Assembly: GCA_964393605.1 (NCBI GenBank)
Contig: CAYMUL010000021.1
Span: 1 to 57,826 of the forward strand
Direction of reading: 5' to 3'
DNA length: 57,826 nt
Source of the DNA: CAYMUL01 sp964393605
Lineage (GTDB): Bacteria; Bacteroidota; Ignavibacteria; Ignavibacteriales; Ignavibacteriaceae
Shown: one piece after another, positions 16,230 through 23,947 of the stretch
Layout: every line of letters starts with the position of its first letter
Numbering within the stretch: position 1 is the stretch's first letter
Notes under the pieces: model-generated
The model's database searches: none
What the model saw: the letters and a program-made list of their open reading frames with translations, nothing else
What the model was told of the DNA's origin: nothing
Translations under genes and position numbers: made by a program

Positions 16230-18073
16230 GCAGTATGACAAATTTCTTTACACAGTTATCTTTAAAACAAAAATTAACAATTCTCTTTTCATTCATAATT
16301 TCTTTTATTTCACTTTTCATGTCGATTTATGTACCGGAAAGTTTAGAAGAAATATTTTTGAAATCGGTTAAAGATAAAATACAAGTGATCGCAGAGATGA
16401 CTGCATACTCAATCACTCCCGCACTCGTTTTTAATGATGAAGAAAGCATACAGCAAAATTTTCAAAGCGCAAATCAGCTCGATGAACTTCTCTACATCGT
16501 TGTAATGAAAGATGATAAAATTATTGCTTCATCCAGGTTTGAAAAAGCAATGTTGGCAGAGTATCTAAAAACCGGCGTGGATATGGAAAACAGTATTATT
16601 AAAACAAACATTGATATTATTCATCAAGAAAAGTTTATTGCAACACTTTACATTGCCCTATCGCTCGAAAATGTTAAACAAGAAATTTCCGATGCGCGAA
16701 ATGCAATGTTCACGTTGAGTATATTACTCTTTTTGCTCGGCGTTTCGGCTGTGATGATTATAAGTTCATATCTCACAAAACCAATTAACAAATTTGTCGA
16801 ATCAATTAAAGAAATTTCTTCGGGCAATCTTTCAAAACGTGTGAACATAAATTCCGAAGATGAAATTGGAACGCTCGCATCAAGTTTTGACGAGATGCTC
16901 GATAAACTTCAAAATGCATACGATAGACTTGACGAATTTAACAAAACACTTGAGAAGCGAGTTACCGAGAGAACTCAAGAATTAAAAATAAGCGAAGAAA
17001 GATTTAAATCTCTTTACAACAACACTCCTGTAATGTTACATTCTATGGATCAGGCAGGAAGAATTCTCAGCGTAAATGAGTTTTGGTTGAGTAATAGTGG
17101 ATATCAAAGAGATGAAGTAATCGGCAAAAACTTTGTCGATTTTCTTTCGGAAGATTCTCGCCGCGAAGCCGAAGTAGTTTGCTATCCTAATTTTATGAAA
17201 AAAGGGTTCTGCAAAGATGTTCCGTTTAACATGATTAAAAAGAATGGAGAGAACATTGATATACTTCTCTCAGCAATTTCGGAAAAAAATGGAAATGGAA
17301 ATGTTACGCGCGGTCTTGCGGTTATTATCGATGTTACTGAAAAAAAGAAAATGATTGAAGAACTTATAGTTGCAAAAGAAAATGCAGAAGAAATGAACCG
17401 CGCCAAGAGTAGTTTCTTCACAAATATGAGTCATGAATTGCGCACACCCTTGATAGCAATTCTTGGCTTTTCGGAAATTCTTGCAGAAGAAATTGGCAAC
17501 AATAATGAAGCCGTAAATCTCGCTAACCGCATCAATAGCGGCGGAAAACGATTACTTGAAACTTTGAATTTAATTCTCAATTTATCGAAATATGAATCGG
17601 GAAAAATAGAAGTTAATATTCAATCAGAAAATATTGTGGAACTCCTCGATAATCTTTATCAACAATATTCTTCCGTTGCAACATTGAAAAAACTAAAATT
17701 TCTTTTTCAACCGGCGAACGAAAATATTTTATGCAATGTTGATTCGAAATTGTTTGATCATATTTTTGGCAACTTGATTAACAATGCTCTAAAATTTACT
17801 GCGGTTGGTTATGTAATAATTTCAGTTGAAAAAGATACGCTTGACGGAGTAATAAAAATTTCGGATACCGGAATCGGCATTCCTATAGAAAAACAAAAAA
17901 TTATTTGGGATGAATTTCGGCAATCAAGCGAAGGTTACGGCAGAACTTATGAAGGAACGGGATTGGGTTTGACTATCGCAAAAAAATATACAGAGTTGAT
18001 TCACGGAAAAATTTCAGTCGAAAGTGAAGAAGGTAAGGGTTCCACTTTTACGGTGAGATTTCCTCTTTCCTAA
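16226..18073 (+). CDS. Membrane sensor histidine kinase
   Basis: 615 residues starting at GTG 16226, whose GTGA overlaps the upstream stop; ATG 16235 is an alternative. Two membrane helices (about 15-35 and 155-178) enclose a roughly 120-residue periplasmic sensor of CHASE8 type (AEMTAYSITPALVFNDEESI). A HAMP linker (TKPINKFVESIKEI), coiled coil and PAS domain (about 255-375, with SLYNNTPVMLHSMD) follow. The kinase core has the phospho-acceptor H403 in MSHELRTP, the N box NLINNALKFT, DTGIGIP and GTGLGLTIAKKY. There is no receiver domain and no response regulator gene adjacent, so its target is encoded elsewhere. The operon implies that input comes from the YfiR-like protein or the TonB receptor. 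Confidence 0.9.
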   Translation: MSSMTNFFTQLSLKQKLTILFSFIISFISLFMSIYVPESLEEIFLKSVKDKIQVIAEMTAYSITPALVFNDEESIQQNFQSANQLDELLYIVVMKDDKIIASSRFEKAMLAEYLKTGVDMENSIIKTNIDIIHQEKFIATLYIALSLENVKQEISDARNAMFTLSILLFLLGVSAVMIISSYLTKPINKFVESIKEISSGNLSKRVNINSEDEIGTLASSFDEMLDKLQNAYDRLDEFNKTLEKRVTERTQELKISEERFKSLYNNTPVMLHSMDQAGRILSVNEFWLSNSGYQRDEVIGKNFVDFLSEDSRREAEVVCYPNFMKKGFCKDVPFNMIKKNGENIDILLSAISEKNGNGNVTRGLAVIIDVTEKKKMIEELIVAKENAEEMNRAKSSFFTNMSHELRTPLIAILGFSEILAEEIGNNNEAVNLANRINSGGKRLLETLNLILNLSKYESGKIEVNIQSENIVELLDNLYQQYSSVATLKKLKFLFQPANENILCNVDSKLFDHIFGNLINNALKFTAVGYVIISVEKDTLDGVIKISDTGIGIPIEKQKIIWDEFRQSSEGYGRTYEGTGLGLTIAKKYTELIHGKISVESEEGKGSTFTVRFPLS

Positions 18074-18621
18074 TTTTATTCACCCAATATTTTTTTGATC
18101 AACGGTTGCGGAGAAATTATTAATAGTGTTAGACAATTACTCTGATCGAAATTTTCAAATATTTTTTTTAATGACTTAATTACTCATGGTGCGCATTTAT
18201 TCGGGCATATTCGACACGAAGACATCATGGCAAAAAGAAGTTTTGAATTAACGAATAAACCATAAATATTTTCTTCGTGCATTTGTGACTTCGTGGCAAA
18301 AATAATTTTAGTACATAATGTGAGATAATTTAGTTATTCGAGAAACCATATTATTTACAAACTCTTTAATAAATCCTCTACGAGGATTGATTTTAGTGGT
18401 TAATCGGCGGGTTACAATAATTAAACCTCTACGAGGTTTATCAATATTTATTGCCTCTAAAACATTTCTATTCATAAACTGCTTCGACTCATTGTTAGAG
18501 GATGCATAGAAAATATGCTTATCATTCAAACAGAAATCCCAAATAAAATCCGCCACGGGAAATCATGAACAATAAATTATTTTTTGCGAAACGCTAACAC
18601 GCAAAACTTCTTTTTTAATCA
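18074..18621. other. Intergenic region with palindromes and duplication
   Basis: 548 bases without a credible gene. Bases 18081-18118 are a near copy of the end of the nucleoside phosphorylase gene at 18633-18670 (about 34 of 38 identical, sharing CACCCAATATTTTTTTGAT). Two palindromes with TAC loops stand at 18372-18388 (AATCCTC/GAGGATT) and 18422-18440 (TAAACCTC/GAGGTTTA). A 27-base string beginning TCTTCGTG at 18272-18298 recurs at 30793-30819. An 82-codon minus-strand frame across the palindromes is a by-product of the repeats. Confidence 0.6.
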
Positions 18622-19935
18622 TCAAAACTCAACACCCAATATTTTTTTGATTAATGGTGGCGGAGAAATTTTCTTTGCGCTGATAGTTAATGAATTTTTT
18701 ACTCTATTCATTACATCATCGATAATATTTTTCTTATCCGTAAAACATTCTGCAACGACTTCACCTTTCGAAATTTTTTCGCCAAGCGAAGGATAAAAAA
18801 TAATTCCCGCTTTCGGATCAATCTTATCTTCTTTCGTCATCCTTCCCGCGCCCAGCATTAATGCGGACATTCCGAGTTCGTACGTGTCAACCGCATTAAA
18901 GTATCCGTTTTTGCCCGATAGAATTTTAAAGGAATATTTTGCCTGCGGGTATTTTTCCGGTTTCTCGAGATATGAAATATCTGCGCCCTGAAGTCTGCAA
19001 ATCTCCAAAAACTTTTCGAGCGCTCTTCCGCTTTGAATGCTTTGTTGCGCGAGCGAAATTCCTGCATTGATATTTTTTACTTTCCCGCCGAGCATCAACA
19101 TCGCGCCGGCTAATGCGTATGAAAGTTCGGTTAAATTCTTTACATAAATTCCATTTAAAACTTTTAACGATTCATAAACTTCAAGCCAATTGCCGATATA
19201 CTGCCCGAGCGGCTGGTTCATGTCTGTTATAAATGCAATTACATTTTTATTAAATGCATTCGCCGTACGGATTAAAGATTGCGCAAGCGCCTCGGCATCT
19301 TTTGTCTTTTTCATGAAAGCACCCGAACCGGTTTTAACATCGAGCACAAGCCCATCAATTCCTTCCGCAAGTTTTTTACTCATGATGCTCGCTGTGATTA
19401 ACGGAATGGATTCAACCGTTGCAGTTACATCGCGCAATGAATAAATTAATTTATCTGCAGGAGCAATTTCTTTTGTTTGTCCGATTAAAACCGCACCGCA
19501 AGTTTTCAAAATATTCTTGTAAGTTTTTAAGTCAAGATTTGTAGAGAAACCCGGAATCGCTTCGAGTTTATCGAGAGTTCCGCCTGTGTGTCCCAACCCT
19601 CTTCCCGAGATCATCGGAACGGCGACACCTTCAGCCGCACATATCGGTGCAATGATCAAAGAAGTTTTGTCACCGATTCCACCGGTCGAATGTTTATCGA
19701 CTTTCGGAAGTTTGATTGAAGAAAGATCTACAACGGTTCCGCTGTAAAGCATTGCATTCGTCAACGCTGAAGTTTCATCAACGCTCATTCCGTTAATGAA
19801 TGCCGCCATTAAAAATGCGGAGAGTTGATAATCGGGAATTTTTCCTTTTGTATAATTTGAAATTAAAAATTCAATTTCATTCGGAGATAAATTTTCTCCG
19901 TTTCTTTTTTTTCTAATGAGTTCTACAGGATTCAT
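18622..19935 (-). CDS. deoA: Pyrimidine nucleoside (thymidine) phosphorylase
   Basis: Cytosolic nucleoside salvage enzyme that splits thymidine or uridine with phosphate to base and (deoxy)ribose 1-phosphate. 437 residues, the family's usual length. The N-terminal helical domain (MNPVELIRKKRNGENLSPNEI) is followed by VDKHSTGGIGDKTS at about 80-93, the phosphate-binding glycine loop, GRGLGHTGGTLDKLE, and SLRDVTATVESIPLITASIMSKK, the base-binding region with the conserved arginine and serine. Thymidine and pyrimidine-nucleoside phosphorylases cannot be told apart safely here. It is the last gene of a leftward operon, three bases after the Memo gene. A copy of its last dozen or so codons lies about 550 bases downstream. 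Confidence 0.93.
   Translation of the reverse strand: MNPVELIRKKRNGENLSPNEIEFLISNYTKGKIPDYQLSAFLMAAFINGMSVDETSALTNAMLYSGTVVDLSSIKLPKVDKHSTGGIGDKTSLIIAPICAAEGVAVPMISGRGLGHTGGTLDKLEAIPGFSTNLDLKTYKNILKTCGAVLIGQTKEIAPADKLIYSLRDVTATVESIPLITASIMSKKLAEGIDGLVLDVKTGSGAFMKKTKDAEALAQSLIRTANAFNKNVIAFITDMNQPLGQYIGNWLEVYESLKVLNGIYVKNLTELSYALAGAMLMLGGKVKNINAGISLAQQSIQSGRALEKFLEICRLQGADISYLEKPEKYPQAKYSFKILSGKNGYFNAVDTYELGMSALMLGAGRMTKEDKIDPKAGIIFYPSLGEKISKGEVVAECFTDKKNIIDDVMNRVKNSLTISAKKISPPPLIKKILGVEF
18633..18670 (-). repeat. Duplicated end of phosphorylase gene
   Basis: The final codons of the phosphorylase (encoding ISPPPLIKKILG) are repeated at 18081-18118, where the copy reads ISPQPLIKKILG and then GE and a stop. 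The two copies enclose about 515 bases containing the palindromes, which suggests that an insertion or recombination event duplicated the end of the gene. Confidence 0.6.
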
Positions 19936-19938
19936 AAA

Positions 19939-20751
19939 TTAAAATATTATTGATGAAAGATAACCCACAACACTGCTGTAATCGCCGGAAACTTCGCCTG
20001 AGTTTGTTCTCTTTAAAACTTTGCTCGTGTTTAATCCAAGAGATTTTAATGATTGCATCATTGCAACAATCAATCCACCGCCGCAAGCAAATGATTTTTC
20101 CGATTCAAGGTCTTCCAACAATCCTTCATACTCAAAATCATTTATTCGAGATTCAATTCTTTCATCAAGCGCATCAGCAATTTCACTTTTGTAAAAATGA
20201 GAAAGATCAGAGCTCGCCACAATTAATTGATCGTCTTGAAAATTATTTGCAATCGCATTGCTTAATTGGTTAATGTTGTTTTTGTTTTGATCTCCCATGA
20301 CGACGGGAAGAAGTTTGAAATCGCCGAAGACTTTTTGTAAAAAGGGAAGATGCACTTCAATAGCGTGTTCTTTACGATGCCCTTCGATACCCTTGTAAAT
20401 ATTGGTTGAACTTGATATGTATTTTGATGCGAGCGCGGAATCAATCTCAATTTCTCCGAGCGGAGTTTTGTATTTATCGCCGTTGTAAATTGTAATTCCG
20501 TCGAAATATTCGTAATGACTTGGCGAAAGTACAATTATTGTTTTATACTTTTTTTCTTCGGAAGATTTGTAAGCAAAACATGCGGTTGTGCCGGAGTAGA
20601 TATATCCCGCGTGAGGCGCAACCATTCCGAAAATTTCCTTCTCGCAAAAATATTTTTCCGCCGAAGTGTAGTGATAATTTATTTCGTGCAACAACCTTGC
20701 CGGTTCTTTCGGATAAAACATTCCTGCGACGGAGGGTTCTCTAACTTTCAT
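19939..20751 (-). CDS. amrB: AmmeMemoRadiSam system protein B (Memo family)
   Basis: 270 residues of the Memo family, related to the class III extradiol dioxygenase fold. Landmarks are REPSVAGMFYP at the start, MVAPHAGYIYSG, LSPSHYEYFDG, REHAIEVHLPFLQ and ASSDLSHFY; these supply the histidines that bind metal in relatives. In bacteria Memo occurs with AMMECR1 and a radical SAM protein as the AmmeMemoRadiSam system, whose reaction is unknown. Here the AMMECR1 gene overlaps it by 11 bases upstream, but no radical SAM member is present in the window. The phosphorylase starts three bases after its stop. Confidence 0.93.
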   Translation of the reverse strand: MKVREPSVAGMFYPKEPARLLHEINYHYTSAEKYFCEKEIFGMVAPHAGYIYSGTTACFAYKSSEEKKYKTIIVLSPSHYEYFDGITIYNGDKYKTPLGEIEIDSALASKYISSSTNIYKGIEGHRKEHAIEVHLPFLQKVFGDFKLLPVVMGDQNKNNINQLSNAIANNFQDDQLIVASSDLSHFYKSEIADALDERIESRINDFEYEGLLEDLESEKSFACGGGLIVAMMQSLKSLGLNTSKVLKRTNSGEVSGDYSSVVGYLSSIIF

Positions 20752-21316
20752 AAGTCAAATCTTTATGCTTTTTTTCGGAAAAGACATCCGCGGTGAACGA
20801 GCTTAAATCTAATTTCTCATTCTTCCATAAATCTTCGGGCAAGCCGGCTTTGTTGCAGATTGCATCCAGAAACTGATCGAGATTCATTTTATGTTCTGTT
20901 GCAACTTGCGGAAGAAGCAAACCATGTTTGTGTCCGTGATGCAAAATCAATCCATGTTTTCCGAGTACAATTTCTTTGTAGTCATTAATTTGTTGTGGAG
21001 GAGAAAGCACTGATATTTCAATTAATATTTTTTCGAACTCATCAGGTTTCAGCGGGTAAAATCGCGGGTCTTCTGTTGCGGAAAGTTTTGCAACTTCAAC
21101 AACGGTTTCAATCAATGGTTTTTGAGAAGTAATGTAACCGATACAGCCGCGCAAATTTTTATTTATGGAAAGCGTAACAAACACTCCAGCGTTAATTAAA
21201 AGATTCGGATAAACTTTGAGATCGATGCGCAACGGATTTTCATTCTGAAAAAGAGAACGAATAGCCGAGCGCGCTTGCATTAGCAATATCGATTTTTCCG
21301 AATCCGATAATTTCAT
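20741..21316 (-). CDS. amrA: AmmeMemoRadiSam system protein A (AMMECR1)
   Basis: 191-residue AMMECR1-domain protein. Typical stretches are FVTLSINKNLRGCIGYI, in which LRGCIG is the family's invariant motif, followed by LIETVVEVAKLSATEDPRFYPLKPDE and ILHHGHKHGLLLPQVATEH near the end. The cysteine in LRGCIG is the candidate reactive residue. Function is unknown; genomic association with Memo and radical SAM proteins suggests a modification pathway. It overlaps the Memo gene by 11 bases and its ATG overlaps the upstream stop (ATGA), so the three genes are translationally coupled. Confidence 0.93.
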   Translation of the reverse strand: MKLSDSEKSILLMQARSAIRSLFQNENPLRIDLKVYPNLLINAGVFVTLSINKNLRGCIGYITSQKPLIETVVEVAKLSATEDPRFYPLKPDEFEKILIEISVLSPPQQINDYKEIVLGKHGLILHHGHKHGLLLPQVATEHKMNLDQFLDAICNKAGLPEDLWKNEKLDLSSFTADVFSEKKHKDLTYES

Positions 21317-22137
21317 TTTGCTTCCGGGTTGATTGAATAAACTTGAAGAATTTTCTTCTCTTTCAAAATAAATAATTTATTCTTTAAAATGAAAAAAGTA
21401 TCGAGCGCAATTTTTGCAATTTTTTTGTCTATGGTTTCATTGAAAACGATTTTACCACTGTTGTCGAATATGGCAAGAGAGTGTTTATAACCGCCATTGG
21501 AGCGGGTTTCATGATAACCGACTAATAATATATTTTCAAAACTGATTGTTTCAAGGATATCATCGAAAGTATTTTTATTGAAATATTTTTCTATAAAATC
21601 ACCTTCGTTCAAATTTTTTAACGAAGTTTTTTGCGGAAAGTGATAATCGGAATAATCTTCACTTTCTACAGCAAGTAACTTTGCATCATTAATTTTTTGA
21701 TATTCATCTTCACGAAATTCTTCGAGAATGTTTCCGCTGAAAATATCGAGCGTATAAAATTTCTTTCCTTCAAATCCCTGATTGAAAGCATAAATAATAT
21801 TTTCATGCAAGAAATAGAATACGAGATCCGGTTTTTCCCAAATAGTTTTTTGTGTTTTAATATCGAAGAGAAAAAATCCTTTGTGCATCGGCATGTCAGG
21901 TTTTTGGTAATTGTGGAAAATGACGAAATCATTTTTTGCAGTTTCGATTCCAATCCAAAATTTCTCTTCAAAATGAAAATTGGAGAAGAAATATTTTTTT
22001 GTAATAAAATCAAGACAGTGAAACGATGCGATCATCTTCTCCGTGTCGCGAGTTTCGAGTAACAAATTGTTACCAAAAGGAAACACTCGCCAGATTTGGT
22101 CGCCATCGCTAAACTTAAAATGGGTTTTGAGTAGCAT
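21313..22137 (-). CDS. DUF4905-like protein
   Basis: 274 residues, no signal peptide. The repeated pattern of strand, turn and strand (DGDQIWRVFPFGNNLLLETRDTEK, FFLFDIKTQKTIWEKPD, IIYAFNQGFEGKKFYTLD) looks like a cytosolic beta-propeller and resembles the Bacteroidota family DUF4905. I recognise no active site. It is the first gene of the leftward operon and overlaps the AMMECR1 start by four bases, so a link to the AmmeMemoRadiSam function is likely by context only. The family assignment is from memory of the sequence style and should be treated as moderate. Confidence 0.6.
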   Translation of the reverse strand: MLLKTHFKFSDGDQIWRVFPFGNNLLLETRDTEKMIASFHCLDFITKKYFFSNFHFEEKFWIGIETAKNDFVIFHNYQKPDMPMHKGFFLFDIKTQKTIWEKPDLVFYFLHENIIYAFNQGFEGKKFYTLDIFSGNILEEFREDEYQKINDAKLLAVESEDYSDYHFPQKTSLKNLNEGDFIEKYFNKNTFDDILETISFENILLVGYHETRSNGGYKHSLAIFDNSGKIVFNETIDKKIAKIALDTFFILKNKLFILKEKKILQVYSINPEAK

Positions 22138-22197
22138 TGAGAATTTTTAATATCGTTTTTATTTCAATCCTTCACTTCAATTTTTTTGATTTTAATT

Positions 22198-22449
22198 TTA
22201 TTCAATTTCAGTGATAGCATTTTTTGGTAATTTTATCATTTTGTTGACGTCAACAAAATGATAATTCGGTTCAATTTGTGAGTTCTTACATGACTCTTTG
22301 GCTTTATCAATTACGCCAAGAAAATTCCGCCATTCGGCATAGCGAAGTAATGATTGAAGATCGCGTGCCGACCAATATTCAATTCCTTGCTCTTCAAAAG
22401 CGGCAGTTTCAAAATCATTTTTTAGTTGAATTATTAGTTCTTTTTTCAT
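22198..22449 (-). pseudogene. dinD: Truncated dinD fragment
   Basis: 83 codons matching the N-terminus of DNA-damage-inducible protein D: MKKELIIQLKNDFETAAF, then GIEYWSARDLQSLLRYAEWRNFLGVIDKAKESCKNS and EPNYHFVDVNKMI. Full-length DinD is about 280 residues; here the similarity ends straight after NKMI and a stop follows 11 codons later. The loss of similarity coincides with a 32-base palindrome. Flanking DNA holds the palindromic repeats of the cluster at 22541-22726, so the gene was probably cut by a rearrangement. The original role is in the SOS response, inhibiting RecA filaments; this remnant keeps only part of the DNA-binding-like N-terminal region. Confidence 0.75.
22233..22264. repeat. 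32-base perfect palindrome
   Basis: Perfect dyad with 16-base arms centred on GACGTC (22246-22251). It reads through the dinD fragment and encodes HFVDVNKMI, residues that are conserved in intact DinD, so it may have arisen from the gene sequence itself. It marks the point where DinD similarity stops. Confidence 0.8.
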
Positions 22450-23107
22450 TGCCAACCTTTGTTTTGTAACAGAAATAAAGTTCTTGCCCAAACTAATACA
22501 TCTTTATTTATCGGGAGTTTTTGTTTCATATTCATCATTTTGCAATTGACCTCGTAGAGGTCAAATTATTGTAGAAAAATAATTTGGGTAGACTATTAAA
22601 TCCTTGTAGAGGATTTATTATAATATTTTGCGAATTATTATCGCTCGTTTTTTTTGTCAATCCTCTACGAGGATTTTTGTTTATAGGCTGTTTCATTTCT
22701 ACAATAGTTAAACCTCTACGAGGTTTTGAATTTCTGTGTCTTTATTTATCGAGAGTTTTTGTTTCTTTTTTATTTTTCTGTAATTGCCATTTAAGAAATT
22801 ATATTATTTTTTGCTCATAAATATATTCGACTAAATTAAATCTTGAATAGTAACAACTATAATATCCTTGAGTTAATATCATCCGGTATTTTATTCACTC
22901 ATTTCGAAAATTTATTTACCTGAATCGTTCTTTCCCGTATTTCATTATCTGTTAGTTTCATGTTTGGTTTTAGCTTCTACGAAATAACTTAAAATATATT
23001 TCTACACATATTGAAAAGTATGTTCTTTCTGAAATCATTTTTTTTCAACAACAAATTAAGAAAAAAATGTGTTGAGAAATAGATTCAATCTTTCATTGAT
23101 TTTCAAC
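22450..23107. repeat. Intergenic cluster of CCTC/GAGG palindromes
   Basis: About 660 bases with no gene. Four short palindromes share the pattern NNACCTC or AATCCTC, a three-base TAC or GTA loop, and the complement: 22546-22564 (TTGACCTC/GAGGTCAA), 22598-22616, 22659-22675 (AATCCTC/GAGGATT) and 22710-22726 (AAACCTC/GAGGTTT). They match the two at 18372 and 18422, so the phosphorylase operon is bracketed by the family. From 22730 to 23107 nothing further was seen. Confidence 0.6.
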
Positions 23108-23884
23108 TCACTTCTCTAAAACCATCACCACTTTGAGCGGCAGATGATCTGATGCACTACTTGCAATCGTCTGCGCGGAAATGAATTTTATATTTTTATT
23201 TTTTTCTTTCGAGAAGAAAATATAGTCAATCCTCTTCTCCGGATTTTCTGCGGGATAACTGAAACCGTTTCCTTCCCCCTTCTCTTCCCAAACATCAACG
23301 AACTCTTTTTTCATGTTTGTATGTGTGCGACTTTCAGGGTCGTCATTAAAATCTCCGCAGATTATAATTGGTTTGTCATTATAATTTTTCTTTATGTTTA
23401 AAATTTCTTCTACGTTGCTGACTCTCTCCGCATCATCTTTTCTGTAATCGATATGCGTGTTCATAAAAACGAGATTCAACTCTTTAATTTCTGCAATTAA
23501 TAAACCGCGCTGTTCACCTTCGCGCAGCATTTTGTAGTGATGATTCATTCCCGTTTCAATGGGAAATTTTGAAAGTATCGCGTTGCCATAATCGCCGTTT
23601 TGATAATTAATATTTTTACCGAAGAGATAAAACATGTTCGTCAACTTTGCGAGTTCCACAACCAAATCTCTGCCGTTCGTTCGGTCAACTCCGCGGTCAA
23701 CTTCTTGCAATGCAACAAGCGAGGCGTTCTGTTCCAAGATTAATTTTGCAATTCTTTCCGTATCAATTTTTCCATCAAGCCCTTCGGCGTGATGAATGTT
23801 ATAAGTCAAAATTACAATTGTATCAATCCGCGCAAAGAGCGGCGATGCTTGAAGCAAAAGAAGAATAACGACAAAGTATTTCAT
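23108..23884 (-). CDS. Secreted endonuclease/exonuclease/phosphatase-family protein
   Basis: 258 residues with a signal peptide (1-18, ending PLFA). The EEP fold is shown in order by ILTYNIHHAEG, SLVALQEVDRG with the metal-binding glutamate, VFMNTHIDYR, PIIICGDFNDDPES and the final ASDHLPLKVV with the catalytic aspartate-histidine pair. The superfamily includes DNases, sphingomyelinases and inositol phosphatases; an exported single-domain enzyme of this length is often a phosphodiesterase of lipids or nucleic acids. It stands alone and divergent from the gene at 23948. Family secure, substrate unknown. Confidence 0.88.
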   Translation of the reverse strand: MKYFVVILLLLQASPLFARIDTIVILTYNIHHAEGLDGKIDTERIAKLILEQNASLVALQEVDRGVDRTNGRDLVVELAKLTNMFYLFGKNINYQNGDYGNAILSKFPIETGMNHHYKMLREGEQRGLLIAEIKELNLVFMNTHIDYRKDDAERVSNVEEILNIKKNYNDKPIIICGDFNDDPESRTHTNMKKEFVDVWEEKGEGNGFSYPAENPEKRIDYIFFSKEKNKNIKFISAQTIASSASDHLPLKVVMVLEK

Positions 23885-23947
23885 GGAATTTCCTAATCAA
23901 AGATTCATTAACTTTGCACGTAATTTATTAAAAATTGTAGCTCAAAA

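Noticed and set aside
18308..18556. 82-codon frame with PRRG motifs
   Set aside because: PRRG arises from the palindromes with CCTC/GAGG arms; no other protein-like feature.
22584..22820. 78-codon frame with repeated NPLRGF/KPLRGF
   Set aside because: As above, a read-through of the palindromes on the other strand.
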